Assembly (NCBI RefSeq): GCF_011759505.1
Contig: NZ_JAAOYO010000002.1
Location: 806,001-870,000, forward strand
Direction of reading: 5' to 3'
DNA length: 64,000 nt
DNA from: Curtobacterium salicis
GTDB lineage: Bacteria > Actinomycetota > Actinomycetes > Actinomycetales > Microbacteriaceae
The position numbers and the translations under genes are program-made. Position 1 is the first letter of the stretch. The number at the start of each line of letters is the position of its first letter. The notes under the pieces were generated by a model. It made no database searches and had not been told where the DNA came from. It saw only the letters and a list, made by a program, of their open reading frames with translations. Of this stretch, positions 42,490 through 50,589 are shown piece after piece.

Positions 42490-43539
42490 TCAGTAGGCGA
42501 GGGCGCGGTCGACGGCCTCGAGGACGCGGTCGGCGTCGGGCAGGTGGAAGTGCTCGAGCTTCGACTGCGGGAACGGGATGTCGAACCCGGAGACGCGCAG
42601 CGGCGGGGCCTGCAGCGTGTAGAACGCCCGCTCGGAGACGGTCGCGGCGATCTCGCTGCCGACGCTGATGAAGCCCGAGTCCTCCTGCGCGATGACCAGG
42701 CGACCGGTCTTGCGCACCGAGGCGAGCAGCGGTTCCCAGTCGATCGGCGAGATCGAGCGGAGGTCGACGACCTCGCAGCTCGTGCCCTCGGCCTCGGCGA
42801 TGTCGGCGGCCTGCATGAGCGTCGCCACCATCGCGCCGTGCCCGACGAGGGTGACCTCGGTACCGGTGCGCGCGACGCGGGTCGTGTGCATCGGGACGTG
42901 CCCGTCGACCAGGTCGACCTGACCCTTCGGCCAGTAGCGCGACTTCGGCTCGAAGAAGACGACCGGGTCCTTCGACGCGATGGCCTCCTGGATCATCCAG
43001 TAGGCGTCGTTCGGGGTGCTCGGACTGACCACGCGGAGACCCGGCGTGTGCGCGAAGTACGTCTCCGGGCTCTCCTGGTGGTGCTCGATCGCTCCGATGT
43101 GCCCGCCGTAGGGGATGCGGATCACGATCGGCAGCGACATGTGCGCCGGCAGCCGGTTCGCCATCTTCGCCAGCTGCGAGGTGATCTGGTTGAAGGCGGG
43201 CCACACGAACCCGTCGAACTGGATCTCGATGACCGGGCGGTACCCGCGGAGCGCCAGGCCGATCGCGGTGCCGACGATGCCGGACTCGGCGAGCGGGGTG
43301 TCCCGGACGCGGTCGGCGCCGAAGCGGTCCTGCAGGCCCTCGGTGATGCGGAAGACGCCGCCGAGACGGCCGATGTCCTCGCCCATCAGCAGGACCTTGT
43401 CGTCGGACTCCATCGCCTTCGCCAGGCCGGCGTTGAGTGCCTTGGCCATCGGGAGGGTCGGGGTCGGGTCCTCGGGCACCTCGCCCGCACCGGGGTGCGA
43501 ACGCAGCGTGTAGTCGAAGAGCTGCTCGGTGGTGCTCAT
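42490..43539 (-). CDS. Branched-chain 2-oxoacid dehydrogenase E1 beta subunit
   Basis: A 349-residue transketolase-type subunit. LPMAKALNAGLAKAMESDDKVLLMGEDIGRLGGVFRITEGL, DTPLAESGIVGTAIGLALRG and RIPYGGHIGAIEHHQESPETYFAHTPGL are conserved E1beta blocks. ATG at 43539 overlaps the E1alpha stop by 4 bp. With E1alpha it forms the thiamine diphosphate-dependent decarboxylase of the complex. Confidence 0.94.
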   Translation of the reverse strand: MSTTEQLFDYTLRSHPGAGEVPEDPTPTLPMAKALNAGLAKAMESDDKVLLMGEDIGRLGGVFRITEGLQDRFGADRVRDTPLAESGIVGTAIGLALRGYRPVIEIQFDGFVWPAFNQITSQLAKMANRLPAHMSLPIVIRIPYGGHIGAIEHHQESPETYFAHTPGLRVVSPSTPNDAYWMIQEAIASKDPVVFFEPKSRYWPKGQVDLVDGHVPMHTTRVARTGTEVTLVGHGAMVATLMQAADIAEAEGTSCEVVDLRSISPIDWEPLLASVRKTGRLVIAQEDSGFISVGSEIAATVSERAFYTLQAPPLRVSGFDIPFPQSKLEHFHLPDADRVLEAVDRALAY

Positions 43540-44672
43540 GCGTGGGCTCCTGCGTCCTGGCCGGCCTCGTAGTCGCGGAGCCATGCGCGCTGCTCGTCGA
43601 TGCGGGGGTGCGGCTCGCGGTAGACGTTGTCGAACATCGCCTCCATCGGCGGGTCCTGCAGGGCGCTCGTCCGGGTGCGGATGTCGGCGGCGATCTGCTC
43701 GCCCTCGGCGTCGAACTCGGCGAACTGGGCATCGGTCGCGCCCTTGCTCCGCAGGTACGTCTCGGAGCGGGTGATCGGGTCACGGGCGACCCAGCCGGCG
43801 AGCTCGTCGTCGCCGCGGTACCGGGTCGGGTCGTCCGAACTGGTGTGCGCGCCGATGCGGTAGGTCTCGGCCTCGACGAACGCCGGACCCTGACCGCTGC
43901 GGGCGTGGTCGGTGGCGACGAGGCTCGCCGCGTACGAGGCCAGGACGTCGTTGCCGTCGACCTTGATGCTCGGGATGCCGAAGCCGCGCGGGCGGTCGAC
44001 GAGCGGGGTCGGGGACTGCACCGACACCGGCACCGAGATCGCCCAGTGGTTGTTCTGCAGGAAGAAGACGACCGGGGCCTGGTGCGACGCGGCGAAGACG
44101 TACGCCTCGTTCACGTCGCCCTGGCTGGTGGCGCCGTCGCCGAAGTAGACGATCGAGCACGCGTCGATGTCCGGGTCGCCGGTGCCGACGACGCCGTCGA
44201 GTGCCTGGCCCATCGCGTAGCCGGTGGCGTGCAGGGTCTGCGCACCGATGACGAGCGTGTAGATGTGCGTGTTTCCGCGAGCGTCCGGGTCCCAGTTGCC
44301 GTGCGCCTGACCGCGGAAGAGCGAGATGATCTCCATCGGCTCGACCCCGCGCTGCATCACGACGGCGTGCTCGCGGTACGAGGGGAAGAGGTGGTCCTGG
44401 GGACGGAGCGCGAACGCGGAACCGACCTGCGCCGCCTCCTGCCCGTGGCTCGGCGCCCAGAGCCCGAGCTGACCGGTGCGCTGCAGGTTGCCGGCAGCGT
44501 GGTCGAAGCGTCGGGTGAGCACCATCTGACGGTGCATGGCGAGCAGGGTCTCATCGGGGAGGGCTCGTGCGACGGCGGCGAGTTCGGCGTTCTCGTCGGT
44601 CTCCACGAACCGGCCCTCGGGATCGAGGAGCTGGACGGGGGTCGTCGCAGGAGCCGCGGCGCGGAACAACAT
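43536..44672 (-). CDS. Branched-chain 2-oxoacid dehydrogenase E1 alpha subunit
   Basis: A 378-residue E1alpha. The thiamine diphosphate/Mg motif starts at GDGATSQGDVNEAYVF and ends with FFLQNNHWAIS (GDG-N27-NN type). ETYRIGAHTSSDDPTRYR is the phosphorylation-loop-like segment of the branched-chain class and supports that over pyruvate dehydrogenase. Leaderless start at 44672, with the -10 box located at the end of the upstream aminotransferase gene. Confidence 0.93.
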   Translation of the reverse strand: MLFRAAAPATTPVQLLDPEGRFVETDENAELAAVARALPDETLLAMHRQMVLTRRFDHAAGNLQRTGQLGLWAPSHGQEAAQVGSAFALRPQDHLFPSYREHAVVMQRGVEPMEIISLFRGQAHGNWDPDARGNTHIYTLVIGAQTLHATGYAMGQALDGVVGTGDPDIDACSIVYFGDGATSQGDVNEAYVFAASHQAPVVFFLQNNHWAISVPVSVQSPTPLVDRPRGFGIPSIKVDGNDVLASYAASLVATDHARSGQGPAFVEAETYRIGAHTSSDDPTRYRGDDELAGWVARDPITRSETYLRSKGATDAQFAEFDAEGEQIAADIRTRTSALQDPPMEAMFDNVYREPHPRIDEQRAWLRDYEAGQDAGAHA

Positions 44673-44677
44673 GTTCG

Positions 44678-45784
44678 TCAGCGTACCGGCCGCTCAGGAG
44701 CCGTCGTTGTGAGACGTTCCACAACGGCACCCGCGGTTTCGAGGAGCTTTGCGACAGCCTCGTGCTCGCCGATCGAGATCCGGATCCCCTCCGGTGCGAA
44801 GGCGCGGACGATGAGCCCGGCGTGCTCGAAGGCCTCGGCGGCGAACGCGGTGTGCTCACCCGTCGGCAGCCAGACGAAGTTGCCCTGCGCCTCCGGCACG
44901 TCCCACCCCTGGGCGAGCAGTCCCGCGCGGATCCGGTCCCGCCGGTCGGCCAGTTCGGCGACCCGTTCCAGCAGCTCGCCCTCGCGCTCGAGACTGGCGA
45001 GTGCTGCCGCCTGTCCCTGGGCCGTGACGGACAGCGGGATGGCGCAGGCACGGACGGCGTCCAGGACGTATGCCGGTCCGAGCGCGTACCCGACGCGGAG
45101 GCCCGCCAGACCGTAGGCCTTCGAGAACGTCCGGAGCACCACGAGGTTCGGGTACCGCTCCAGCAGCGCCGGGCCCCGGACCGCGTCGACGTCGGTGACG
45201 AACTCGGCGTAGGCCTCGTCGAGCACCACGAGCACCGTGGCCGGCACTCGGTCCATGAAGGCGGCGAACTCGGCTCCGGTGACGATCGGGCCGGTCGGGT
45301 TGTTCGGGGTGCAGACCAGGACCATCCGGGTCCGCTCGGTGACCGCGGCGGCCATCGCGTCGAGGTCGTGTCCACCGTCGGGACGGTTGGGGACCTGCAC
45401 GCTCGTGGCACCGGCGACCGTGACCACGCCCGGGTACGCCTCGAAGGAACGCCAGGCGTAGACGACCTCGTCGCCCGGGCCGGAGGTCGCCTTGGCCAGC
45501 TCGTGCAGGATCGCGACGCTGCCGGGTGCGACGTGCACCTCGTCGACGGTCGTGCCGAACCGGTTCGCGAGCACCGCACGGACGGCCAGCGCGGTCGCGT
45601 CCGGGTAGCGGTTGAACGCCGTCTGTGCGTGCACCGCCTCGACGACACCGGGGAGCGGCGGGAAGGGGTTCTCGTTGCTCGAGAGCTTCAGGGCGTCCGG
45701 AGCGGCCTGGCGTCCCTGCTTGTAGGGCGGCAGGACCGCGATCTCGGGTCGGATGTGCACGGTCTGCGCGGGCTGGTCGGTCAC
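44678..45784 (-). CDS. HisC-family aminotransferase (histidinol-phosphate or aromatic)
   Basis: A 368-residue fold-type I PLP enzyme. [33 protein letters not shown] and [18 protein letters not shown] (PLP lysine) are all HisC-type motifs. It is not in a histidine operon; its place before branched-chain dehydrogenase genes fits instead an aromatic/phenylalanine aminotransferase (the Pat type of Corynebacterium). The family cannot be split by eye. GTG start, TACGCT 6 nt upstream (leaderless). Confidence 0.88.
   Translation of the reverse strand: MTDQPAQTVHIRPEIAVLPPYKQGRQAAPDALKLSSNENPFPPLPGVVEAVHAQTAFNRYPDATALAVRAVLANRFGTTVDEVHVAPGSVAILHELAKATSGPGDEVVYAWRSFEAYPGVVTVAGATSVQVPNRPDGGHDLDAMAAAVTERTRMVLVCTPNNPTGPIVTGAEFAAFMDRVPATVLVVLDEAYAEFVTDVDAVRGPALLERYPNLVVLRTFSKAYGLAGLRVGYALGPAYVLDAVRACAIPLSVTAQGQAAALASLEREGELLERVAELADRRDRIRAGLLAQGWDVPEAQGNFVWLPTGEHTAFAAEAFEHAGLIVRAFAPEGIRISIGEHEAVAKLLETAGAVVERLTTTAPERPVR
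44680..44685 (-). promoter_or_regulatory. Internal -10 box of the BCKDH operon
   Basis: TACGCT on the minus strand is 7 nt before the E1alpha ATG and overlaps the last codons of the aminotransferase gene, giving the dehydrogenase genes their own leaderless transcript. Confidence 0.55.
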
Positions 45785-45790
45785 CGGGTC

Positions 45791-45796
45791 AGCGTA
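45791..45796 (-). promoter_or_regulatory. Leaderless -10 box of the aminotransferase
   Basis: TACGCT on the minus strand precedes the GTG at 45784 by 6 nt. Confidence 0.55.
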
Positions 45797-45836
45797 CCGG
45801 CGTGACGTTCCGGGGACGGGCGGGCATCATGGGCCC

Positions 45837-46238
45837 ATGCGGTTCCTCGTCCGACTCGTCGTCAACGCCGTCGCCCTCTGGCTCACCACGCTCCTGGTGA
45901 GCGGGGTCGCCGTCGACTCCTTCGGGGACGGTGGTCCCGTCGAGACCGTCCTGACCTACCTGCTGGTCGCGCTGGTGTTCGGCATCGTGAACGCCGTGAT
46001 CGGCACGCTGATCCGGATCGTGGCGTTCCCCCTCTACATCCTGACGCTCGGGCTGATCTCGTTCGTCGTCAACGCGGTCCTGCTGCTCATCGTCGCCGGG
46101 GTCTCGTCCGGGCTGGGCTTCGGCCTGTCGGTGGACTCGTTCGGCTGGGGCATCGTCGGCGCCGTCGTGCTGGCCGTCTTCGCCTGGCTCGTCGGCCTGG
46201 TCGCCCGTCCGGTGCTCGGTGGCCGCGGTCGCGCCTGA
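45837..46238 (+). CDS. Four-helix membrane protein of the phage-holin-4-2 (PF04020-like) family
   Basis: A 133-residue membrane protein with four hydrophobic segments (FLVRLVVNAVALWLTTLLVSG; ETVLTYLLVALVFGIVNAVIG; FPLYILTLGLISFVVNAVLLLIV; WGIVGAVVLAVFAWLVGLV). This fold is named after phage holins but is a common chromosomal actinobacterial protein; nothing nearby is phage-like. Start at 45837, with CATCAT 6 nt upstream. Function unknown. Confidence 0.8.
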   Translation: MRFLVRLVVNAVALWLTTLLVSGVAVDSFGDGGPVETVLTYLLVALVFGIVNAVIGTLIRIVAFPLYILTLGLISFVVNAVLLLIVAGVSSGLGFGLSVDSFGWGIVGAVVLAVFAWLVGLVARPVLGGRGRA

Positions 46239-46341
46239 CCGCACGTCCGTCCGACCGGCTGGGCGCCCGGCCGCCGGGCAGCACCGTGGCGCCTGACGGA
46301 CCGGCATCGCGCCGGGCCCGCCGCTGGGCCATGATGTGCAC

Positions 46342-46860
46342 ATGACCATGGACGCCGGCGCCCCGTCGCCCTTCCGTGTCTCCTTCGTCTGCAGCGGCAA
46401 CATCTGCCGGTCCCCGATGGCCGAGATCGTCTTCGCGCAGGTCGCCGCCGATGCCGGCATGGCGGACCGGTTCGTGGTGCAGTCCGCGGGCACTGGGGAC
46501 TGGCACGTCGGCGAGCCGGCCGACGAGCGCACGATCGCAGCGCTCGCGGCACGCGGATACGATGGCAGCAGGCATCGCGCCCGTCAGTTCGACCCGGACC
46601 GGTTCCCGGACCTCGACCTGGTGGTCGCACTCGACCGCTCCCACGAACGCATCCTGCGCTCGTGGGCCCCGACCATGGACGACGCCGCGAAGGTGACGCT
46701 CCTGTTGCGGTACGACGACGCCTGGCCTCAGCAGGCCGACGTGCCGGACCCGTACTACGCGGACCGACACGAGTTCGACCGGGTGCTCAGCACGGTCGAA
46801 CGGGCCTGCCGGGCGCTCTTCCACCAGCTCGAGCCGGCAGTCCGCCAGGGAGCCCCATGA
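46342..46860 (+). CDS. Low-molecular-weight protein tyrosine phosphatase
   Basis: A 172-residue cysteine phosphatase. The P-loop VCSGNICRSPMAEIVF holds the CX5R catalytic signature near the N-terminus, and VPDPYYADRHEFDRVL carries the general acid (DPYY). Other starts (GTG 46336, ATG 46348) are possible; 46342 is chosen because CATGAT lies 6 nt upstream. Its stop overlaps the purB start (ATGA), so it is co-translated with purB. It may act on phosphotyrosine of polysaccharide-export kinases or on small phosphoesters. Confidence 0.92.
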   Translation: MTMDAGAPSPFRVSFVCSGNICRSPMAEIVFAQVAADAGMADRFVVQSAGTGDWHVGEPADERTIAALAARGYDGSRHRARQFDPDRFPDLDLVVALDRSHERILRSWAPTMDDAAKVTLLLRYDDAWPQQADVPDPYYADRHEFDRVLSTVERACRALFHQLEPAVRQGAP

Positions 46861-48242
46861 CCCCCCTTCCCCCGCAGCCGATCAGCCCGCTCGACGGGCG
46901 GTACTACCCGATCGTGCACACCGTGGGCGAGCACCTGTCCGAGGCCGGGCTCAACCGCGCCCGGATCCGGGTCGAGGTCGAGTGGCTCGTGTTCCTCACC
47001 GACCACGCGATGTTCACGACCTCGCCGCTGTCCGTCGACGACAAGGCCGCGCTGCGTGCCCTCGTCGACGACTTCGGCCAGGACCAGATCGCAGAGCTCG
47101 CCGAGATCGAGGCGACCACACGCCACGACGTCAAGGCGGTCGAGTACTTCGTCCGCCGTCGTCTCAGCGACCTGGGTCTCGACGCCGTCGCCGAGCTGAC
47201 GCACTTCGCCGCCACCAGCGAGGACGTCAACAACCTCTCCTACGCGCTGACCGTCCGCGACGCCGTCGAGCACGTCTGGTTGCCGTCCGCACGCGCGGTC
47301 GTGGAGCGCCTGCGGGAGATGGCCACGAGCCTCCGGGCCGTCCCGATGCTCTCGCACACGCACGGTCAGCCCGCGACGCCGACCACCCTCGGCAAGGAGA
47401 TCGCGGTCGTCGTCTACCGCGTCGAGCGGATCCTGTCGCAGGTCGAGCGCGGCGAGTACCTCGGCAAGTTCTCCGGCGCGACCGGCACGTTCTCGGCACA
47501 CCTCGCCGCCGACCCGGAAGCCGACTGGCCAGCGCTGTCGAAGGAGTTCGTGGAGGGCCTCGGCCTGACGTGGAACCCGCTGACGACGCAGATCGAGTCG
47601 CACGACTGGCAGGCCGAGCTGTACGACCGGGTGCGGCACGCGAACCGCGTCCTGCACAACCTGGCGACCGACGTGTGGACCTACATCTCGATGGGGTACT
47701 TCACGCAGATCCCGGTCGCGGGTGCGACGGGGTCGTCGACGATGCCGCACAAGATCAACCCGATCCGGTTCGAGAACGCCGAGGCGAACCTCGAGATCTC
47801 GTCGGCGCTGTTCTCCACGCTGTCCGAGACGCTCGTCACGAGCCGTCTGCAGCGCGACCTGACGGACTCCACGACGCAGCGCAACATCGGCGTCGCGTTC
47901 GGGCACTCGCTGCTCGCGCTCGACAACCTGCGCCGCGGCCTGGGCGAGATCGCGGTCAACGAGACCCGCCTGGCCGAGGACCTCGACCACAACTGGGAGG
48001 TCCTGGCCGAGGCGATCCAGACCGTCATCCGCGCCGAGGTCACCGCCGGGCAGTCCGACATCGAGGACCCGTACGCGATGCTCAAGGAGCTCACCCGGGG
48101 CAAGCGGATCGGGCGGCAGGAGCTCGTGGCGTTCGTGAACGGGCTGGACGTTTCCGACGCCGCCAAGGCCCGGCTGACGAACCTCACCCCGGCGACCTAC
48201 ACGGGGCTGGCGGACGAACTCGTCGACCACCTCGAGGTCTGA
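46857..48242 (+). CDS. purB: Adenylosuccinate lyase
   Basis: A 461-residue enzyme of the fumarase/aspartase superfamily. It splits adenylosuccinate and SAICAR, releasing fumarate, in purine synthesis. LDGRYYPIVHTVGEHLSEAGLNRARI is the long PurB-type N-terminus (E. coli class); AATSEDVNNLSYAL, SHTHGQPATPTTLGKEI and the signature GSSTMPHKINPIRFENAEANL are present. ATG at 46857 overlaps the phosphatase stop by 4 bp. Confidence 0.96.
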   Translation: MTPLPPQPISPLDGRYYPIVHTVGEHLSEAGLNRARIRVEVEWLVFLTDHAMFTTSPLSVDDKAALRALVDDFGQDQIAELAEIEATTRHDVKAVEYFVRRRLSDLGLDAVAELTHFAATSEDVNNLSYALTVRDAVEHVWLPSARAVVERLREMATSLRAVPMLSHTHGQPATPTTLGKEIAVVVYRVERILSQVERGEYLGKFSGATGTFSAHLAADPEADWPALSKEFVEGLGLTWNPLTTQIESHDWQAELYDRVRHANRVLHNLATDVWTYISMGYFTQIPVAGATGSSTMPHKINPIRFENAEANLEISSALFSTLSETLVTSRLQRDLTDSTTQRNIGVAFGHSLLALDNLRRGLGEIAVNETRLAEDLDHNWEVLAEAIQTVIRAEVTAGQSDIEDPYAMLKELTRGKRIGRQELVAFVNGLDVSDAAKARLTNLTPATYTGLADELVDHLEV

Positions 48243-48285
48243 GCCCGGCGGACGTCCGGCCCTTTGCGGATACACAGGGGACTGC

Positions 48286-48322
48286 TACGTTCAGTGCACT
48301 GAGCAACGCTCAGGCCGGGGGG
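48286..48322 (+). promoter_or_regulatory. Promoter and conserved palindrome/G6 leader of surface protein 1
   Basis: TACGTT (48286-48291) is a plausible -10 box. It is followed by CTGAGC-AAC-GCTCAG (48299-48313) and GGGGGG (48317-48322). The same CTGAG...CTCAG + G6 order occurs before the related gene at 50590. Confidence 0.5.
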
Positions 48323-48358
48323 CGTCGTGGTCGACTGCATCCCGCTCACCATGACCGG

Positions 48359-49621
48359 ATGGACCCCATCACCGTGTTTCGTTCCCGCACCGCCGCGGCC
48401 GCCCTCGGCGTCTGTGTGCTCGGCGTCACCGCCGCGCTCGTCCCCACCGTCTCGAACGCCGCGGACGACTCCACCGTCGCCGCGACCCCGACCGTGACGT
48501 GGGCGGACGGCGCCGACGACTTCACCGCGCTCGACATCGAGTCCGAGTCGCCCGCGATCCCGGCCGGCTGGTCCTGGTTCGGCCTCGACGAGAGCAGCGA
48601 CGGGCCCGCCGACTCGATCGACGACGTCGCCACCTTCGGGGCCGACGGCGTCACCGCGAAGGACGACGCCGCCGTCTACCTGCTGCACGGGTTCTCGGAG
48701 ACCGTGACGCCCGCCGCGCTGCCGGCGGTCGTCGCGGACGCGCGCGCCGAAGCGGGGACGAACTCGCTCGTCGCACTGCTCGTCGCCGACGCGGACGACC
48801 CGACCACGGTCGTCACCACCGCGTTCGCGGTGACCGACCTGGACGGGGCGGGCACCGAGTGGGCGTACGAGGACGACGGCGACGAGTCGACCGCCGACCT
48901 CGCGGCCGACCTCGCCGACGACGACCGCGTGGTCTTCGGCTACATGGTCGGCCTCGTCGGCCAGGGGCTGACGGCCGTCGAGCCCGACCCGGCTCCCGAG
49001 GCGCCGGCCCCGGAGCCCACGACCGACCCGACCGCTGCACCGACGGCCGCGCCGACCGCTGCGCCGACGGTCGCCCCGACCACCGCGCCGACGCCGGCCC
49101 CGACCGTGGCTCCCTCCACCGCACCGACGTCGCCGCTGAGCTCCGGACTGCAGCGCTTCCTGCCGCCGCAGTCCGTCGACGGTGCACGCGCCTTCCGCGC
49201 CACGGTGGACGCAGCGGACGCGGGCATCGCGAGCCTGCGTCTCGGTGACACCACGACGTACTTCACGCCGGAGCCGACCGCCGCCGTGTCCGTCGCTGCG
49301 CCGACGCTCACGCTCGCCCAGGCCACGACGACCGGGTTCGCGGTCACCGGCTCCGGCTTCGCCCCCGGCGAGACGATCACGGTCGGTCTCGTGCAGGGCG
49401 AGTCCGGCGACGAACTGCCGGGCACCCTCCTGGCGGACGCCGACGGTGACGTCACCGGCACGGTCGTGCTGCCCGCCGCCGCCACCGTCGGCGACTGGTC
49501 ACTCGTCCTGCTCGGCGCCTCCTCGGGCCAGCGTGCGGCCGCGACGATCACCGTGACGGCCGGCCCCGCGACGGCCCCGGCCGCGACCCCGGTCACGGGT
49601 CGGGCGACCTTCACCGGCTGA
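48359..49621 (+). CDS. Secreted surface protein 1, Pro/Thr-rich, xFTG C-terminus
   Basis: A 420-residue exported protein. Signal peptide with core AAAALGVCVLGVTAALVPT and cleavage near VSNAAD. Residues about 45-200 form an acidic globular domain (IPAGWSWFGLDESSDG); about 215-262 is a low-complexity linker of APT/TAP repeats; then DTTTYFTPEPTAAVSV and an Ig-like module with VTGSGFAPGETITVGL. The protein ends APAATPVTGRATFTG with no membrane helix. It is related to the protein at 50590 and both flank an L,D-transpeptidase. Not recognised as a named family; probably cell wall associated. Confidence 0.8.
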   Translation: MDPITVFRSRTAAAALGVCVLGVTAALVPTVSNAADDSTVAATPTVTWADGADDFTALDIESESPAIPAGWSWFGLDESSDGPADSIDDVATFGADGVTAKDDAAVYLLHGFSETVTPAALPAVVADARAEAGTNSLVALLVADADDPTTVVTTAFAVTDLDGAGTEWAYEDDGDESTADLAADLADDDRVVFGYMVGLVGQGLTAVEPDPAPEAPAPEPTTDPTAAPTAAPTAAPTVAPTTAPTPAPTVAPSTAPTSPLSSGLQRFLPPQSVDGARAFRATVDAADAGIASLRLGDTTTYFTPEPTAAVSVAAPTLTLAQATTTGFAVTGSGFAPGETITVGLVQGESGDELPGTLLADADGDVTGTVVLPAAATVGDWSLVLLGASSGQRAAATITVTAGPATAPAATPVTGRATFTG

Positions 49622-49624
49622 CCC

Positions 49625-50434
49625 TTGCCGTTCCTCCCGACCGAGCCACGGCGGCGCGCGACCCTCGTCGCCGCCGCCGTGGCCGTCGTCTGCGCCGGGG
49701 TCGTCGCCGTCGCCGTGTCGACCACGCTGTCCACCGGTGCCCCGTCCCCGACCCGGTCCGCGGTCGCCGCCAGCGCCCCGGCGACACGGACACCCACACC
49801 GACACCGTCCGCCGCGCCGCAGGACCCGAACGCCGTCGACGCGCCTGCGACGACGACGGTCGCCGCGGCGACCGGCAGCGCCGTCCCGGTCAGCCCGTCC
49901 CCGGGGGCGGCCGCCACGACGAGCGTCGCCAACCCGCAGCCGTCCGGCGCGCCGCTCGTCCTCCGCGTCACCGACCAACAGGACGGGTGGGTGCAGGTGC
50001 AGCTCGCCCAGCGCCCGAACGGCAGCACCGGTTGGGTGCCGTCGTCCTCGGTCCGCCTGTCCACCACGCCGTACGCGATCGTCGTCACCGAGGCGACGAA
50101 CACGCTCGACCTGTACCGCGCCGGCGAGGTCGTCGACAGCTACCCGGTCGCGACCGGGACGGGAGGGACGCCGACGCCCGTCGGGCACTTCGCGTTGACG
50201 GAGCTGCTCGCCCCGACGAACGGCGGGTACGGCCCGTACGCGTACGGCACGACGGCGTTCTCCGACGTGCTCAACTCCTTCGGCGGGGGTCCGGGGCAGA
50301 TCGGGCTGCACGGCACCGACGACGCCTCGAGCATCGGCACGGACGCCTCGCACGGGTGCATCCGGATGCGGAACGACGACATCACGGCACTCGCCGAGCT
50401 GCTGCCGCTCGGCACCCCGCTGCAGGTGCGCTGA
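49625..50434 (+). CDS. L,D-transpeptidase (YkuD), membrane-anchored
   Basis: A 269-residue envelope enzyme. An N-terminal helix (LVAAAVAVVCAGVVAVAVS) anchors it, followed by a Pro/Thr-rich linker (about 40-105), a short SH3-like segment (VLRVTDQQDGWVQVQLAQ) and the YkuD domain (about 148-269) with LHGTDD and the catalytic SHGCIRMRNDDI. TTG start 4 nt after the preceding stop. Such enzymes form 3-3 peptidoglycan cross-links or attach proteins to the wall. Being placed between two related secreted proteins, it may fix them to peptidoglycan; that is inference. Confidence 0.9.
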   Translation: MPFLPTEPRRRATLVAAAVAVVCAGVVAVAVSTTLSTGAPSPTRSAVAASAPATRTPTPTPSAAPQDPNAVDAPATTTVAAATGSAVPVSPSPGAAATTSVANPQPSGAPLVLRVTDQQDGWVQVQLAQRPNGSTGWVPSSSVRLSTTPYAIVVTEATNTLDLYRAGEVVDSYPVATGTGGTPTPVGHFALTELLAPTNGGYGPYAYGTTAFSDVLNSFGGGPGQIGLHGTDDASSIGTDASHGCIRMRNDDITALAELLPLGTPLQVR

Positions 50435-50495
50435 CCGGCGGCGGCCGGGTCCTGCGGCGCGGTCCGCAGTGCTTCCGTCCGCGACCGATCCTCAC

Positions 50496-50520
50496 TATGC
50501 TGAGCGAGGACTCAGGGGGG
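50496..50520 (+). promoter_or_regulatory. Promoter/palindrome with G6 before surface protein 2
   Basis: TATGCT (50496-50501) overlaps CTGAG-N6-CTCAG (50500-50515), which ends in GGGGGG. The arrangement parallels 48286-48322. Confidence 0.5.
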
Positions 50521-50589
50521 CCGCATCGCCGCGGGAACCGGTGGTCTGCGTCGCGCCCCGCTCGGGTGCCCGTCCCCGGAAGCGAGCCC

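Noticed and set aside
40891..43572. An 893-codon plus-strand open frame opposite the E2 and E1beta genes
   Set aside because: Antisense shadow caused by high GC; no recognisable motif.
45837..46238. Phage holin suggesting a prophage
   Set aside because: This four-helix family is a normal chromosomal gene in actinobacteria; no phage structural, integrase or lysis gene is near.
48317..48322. G6 run as a Shine-Dalgarno for an earlier start of surface protein 1
   Set aside because: No in-frame start codon at proper distance gives a signal peptide; the ATG at 48359 does.
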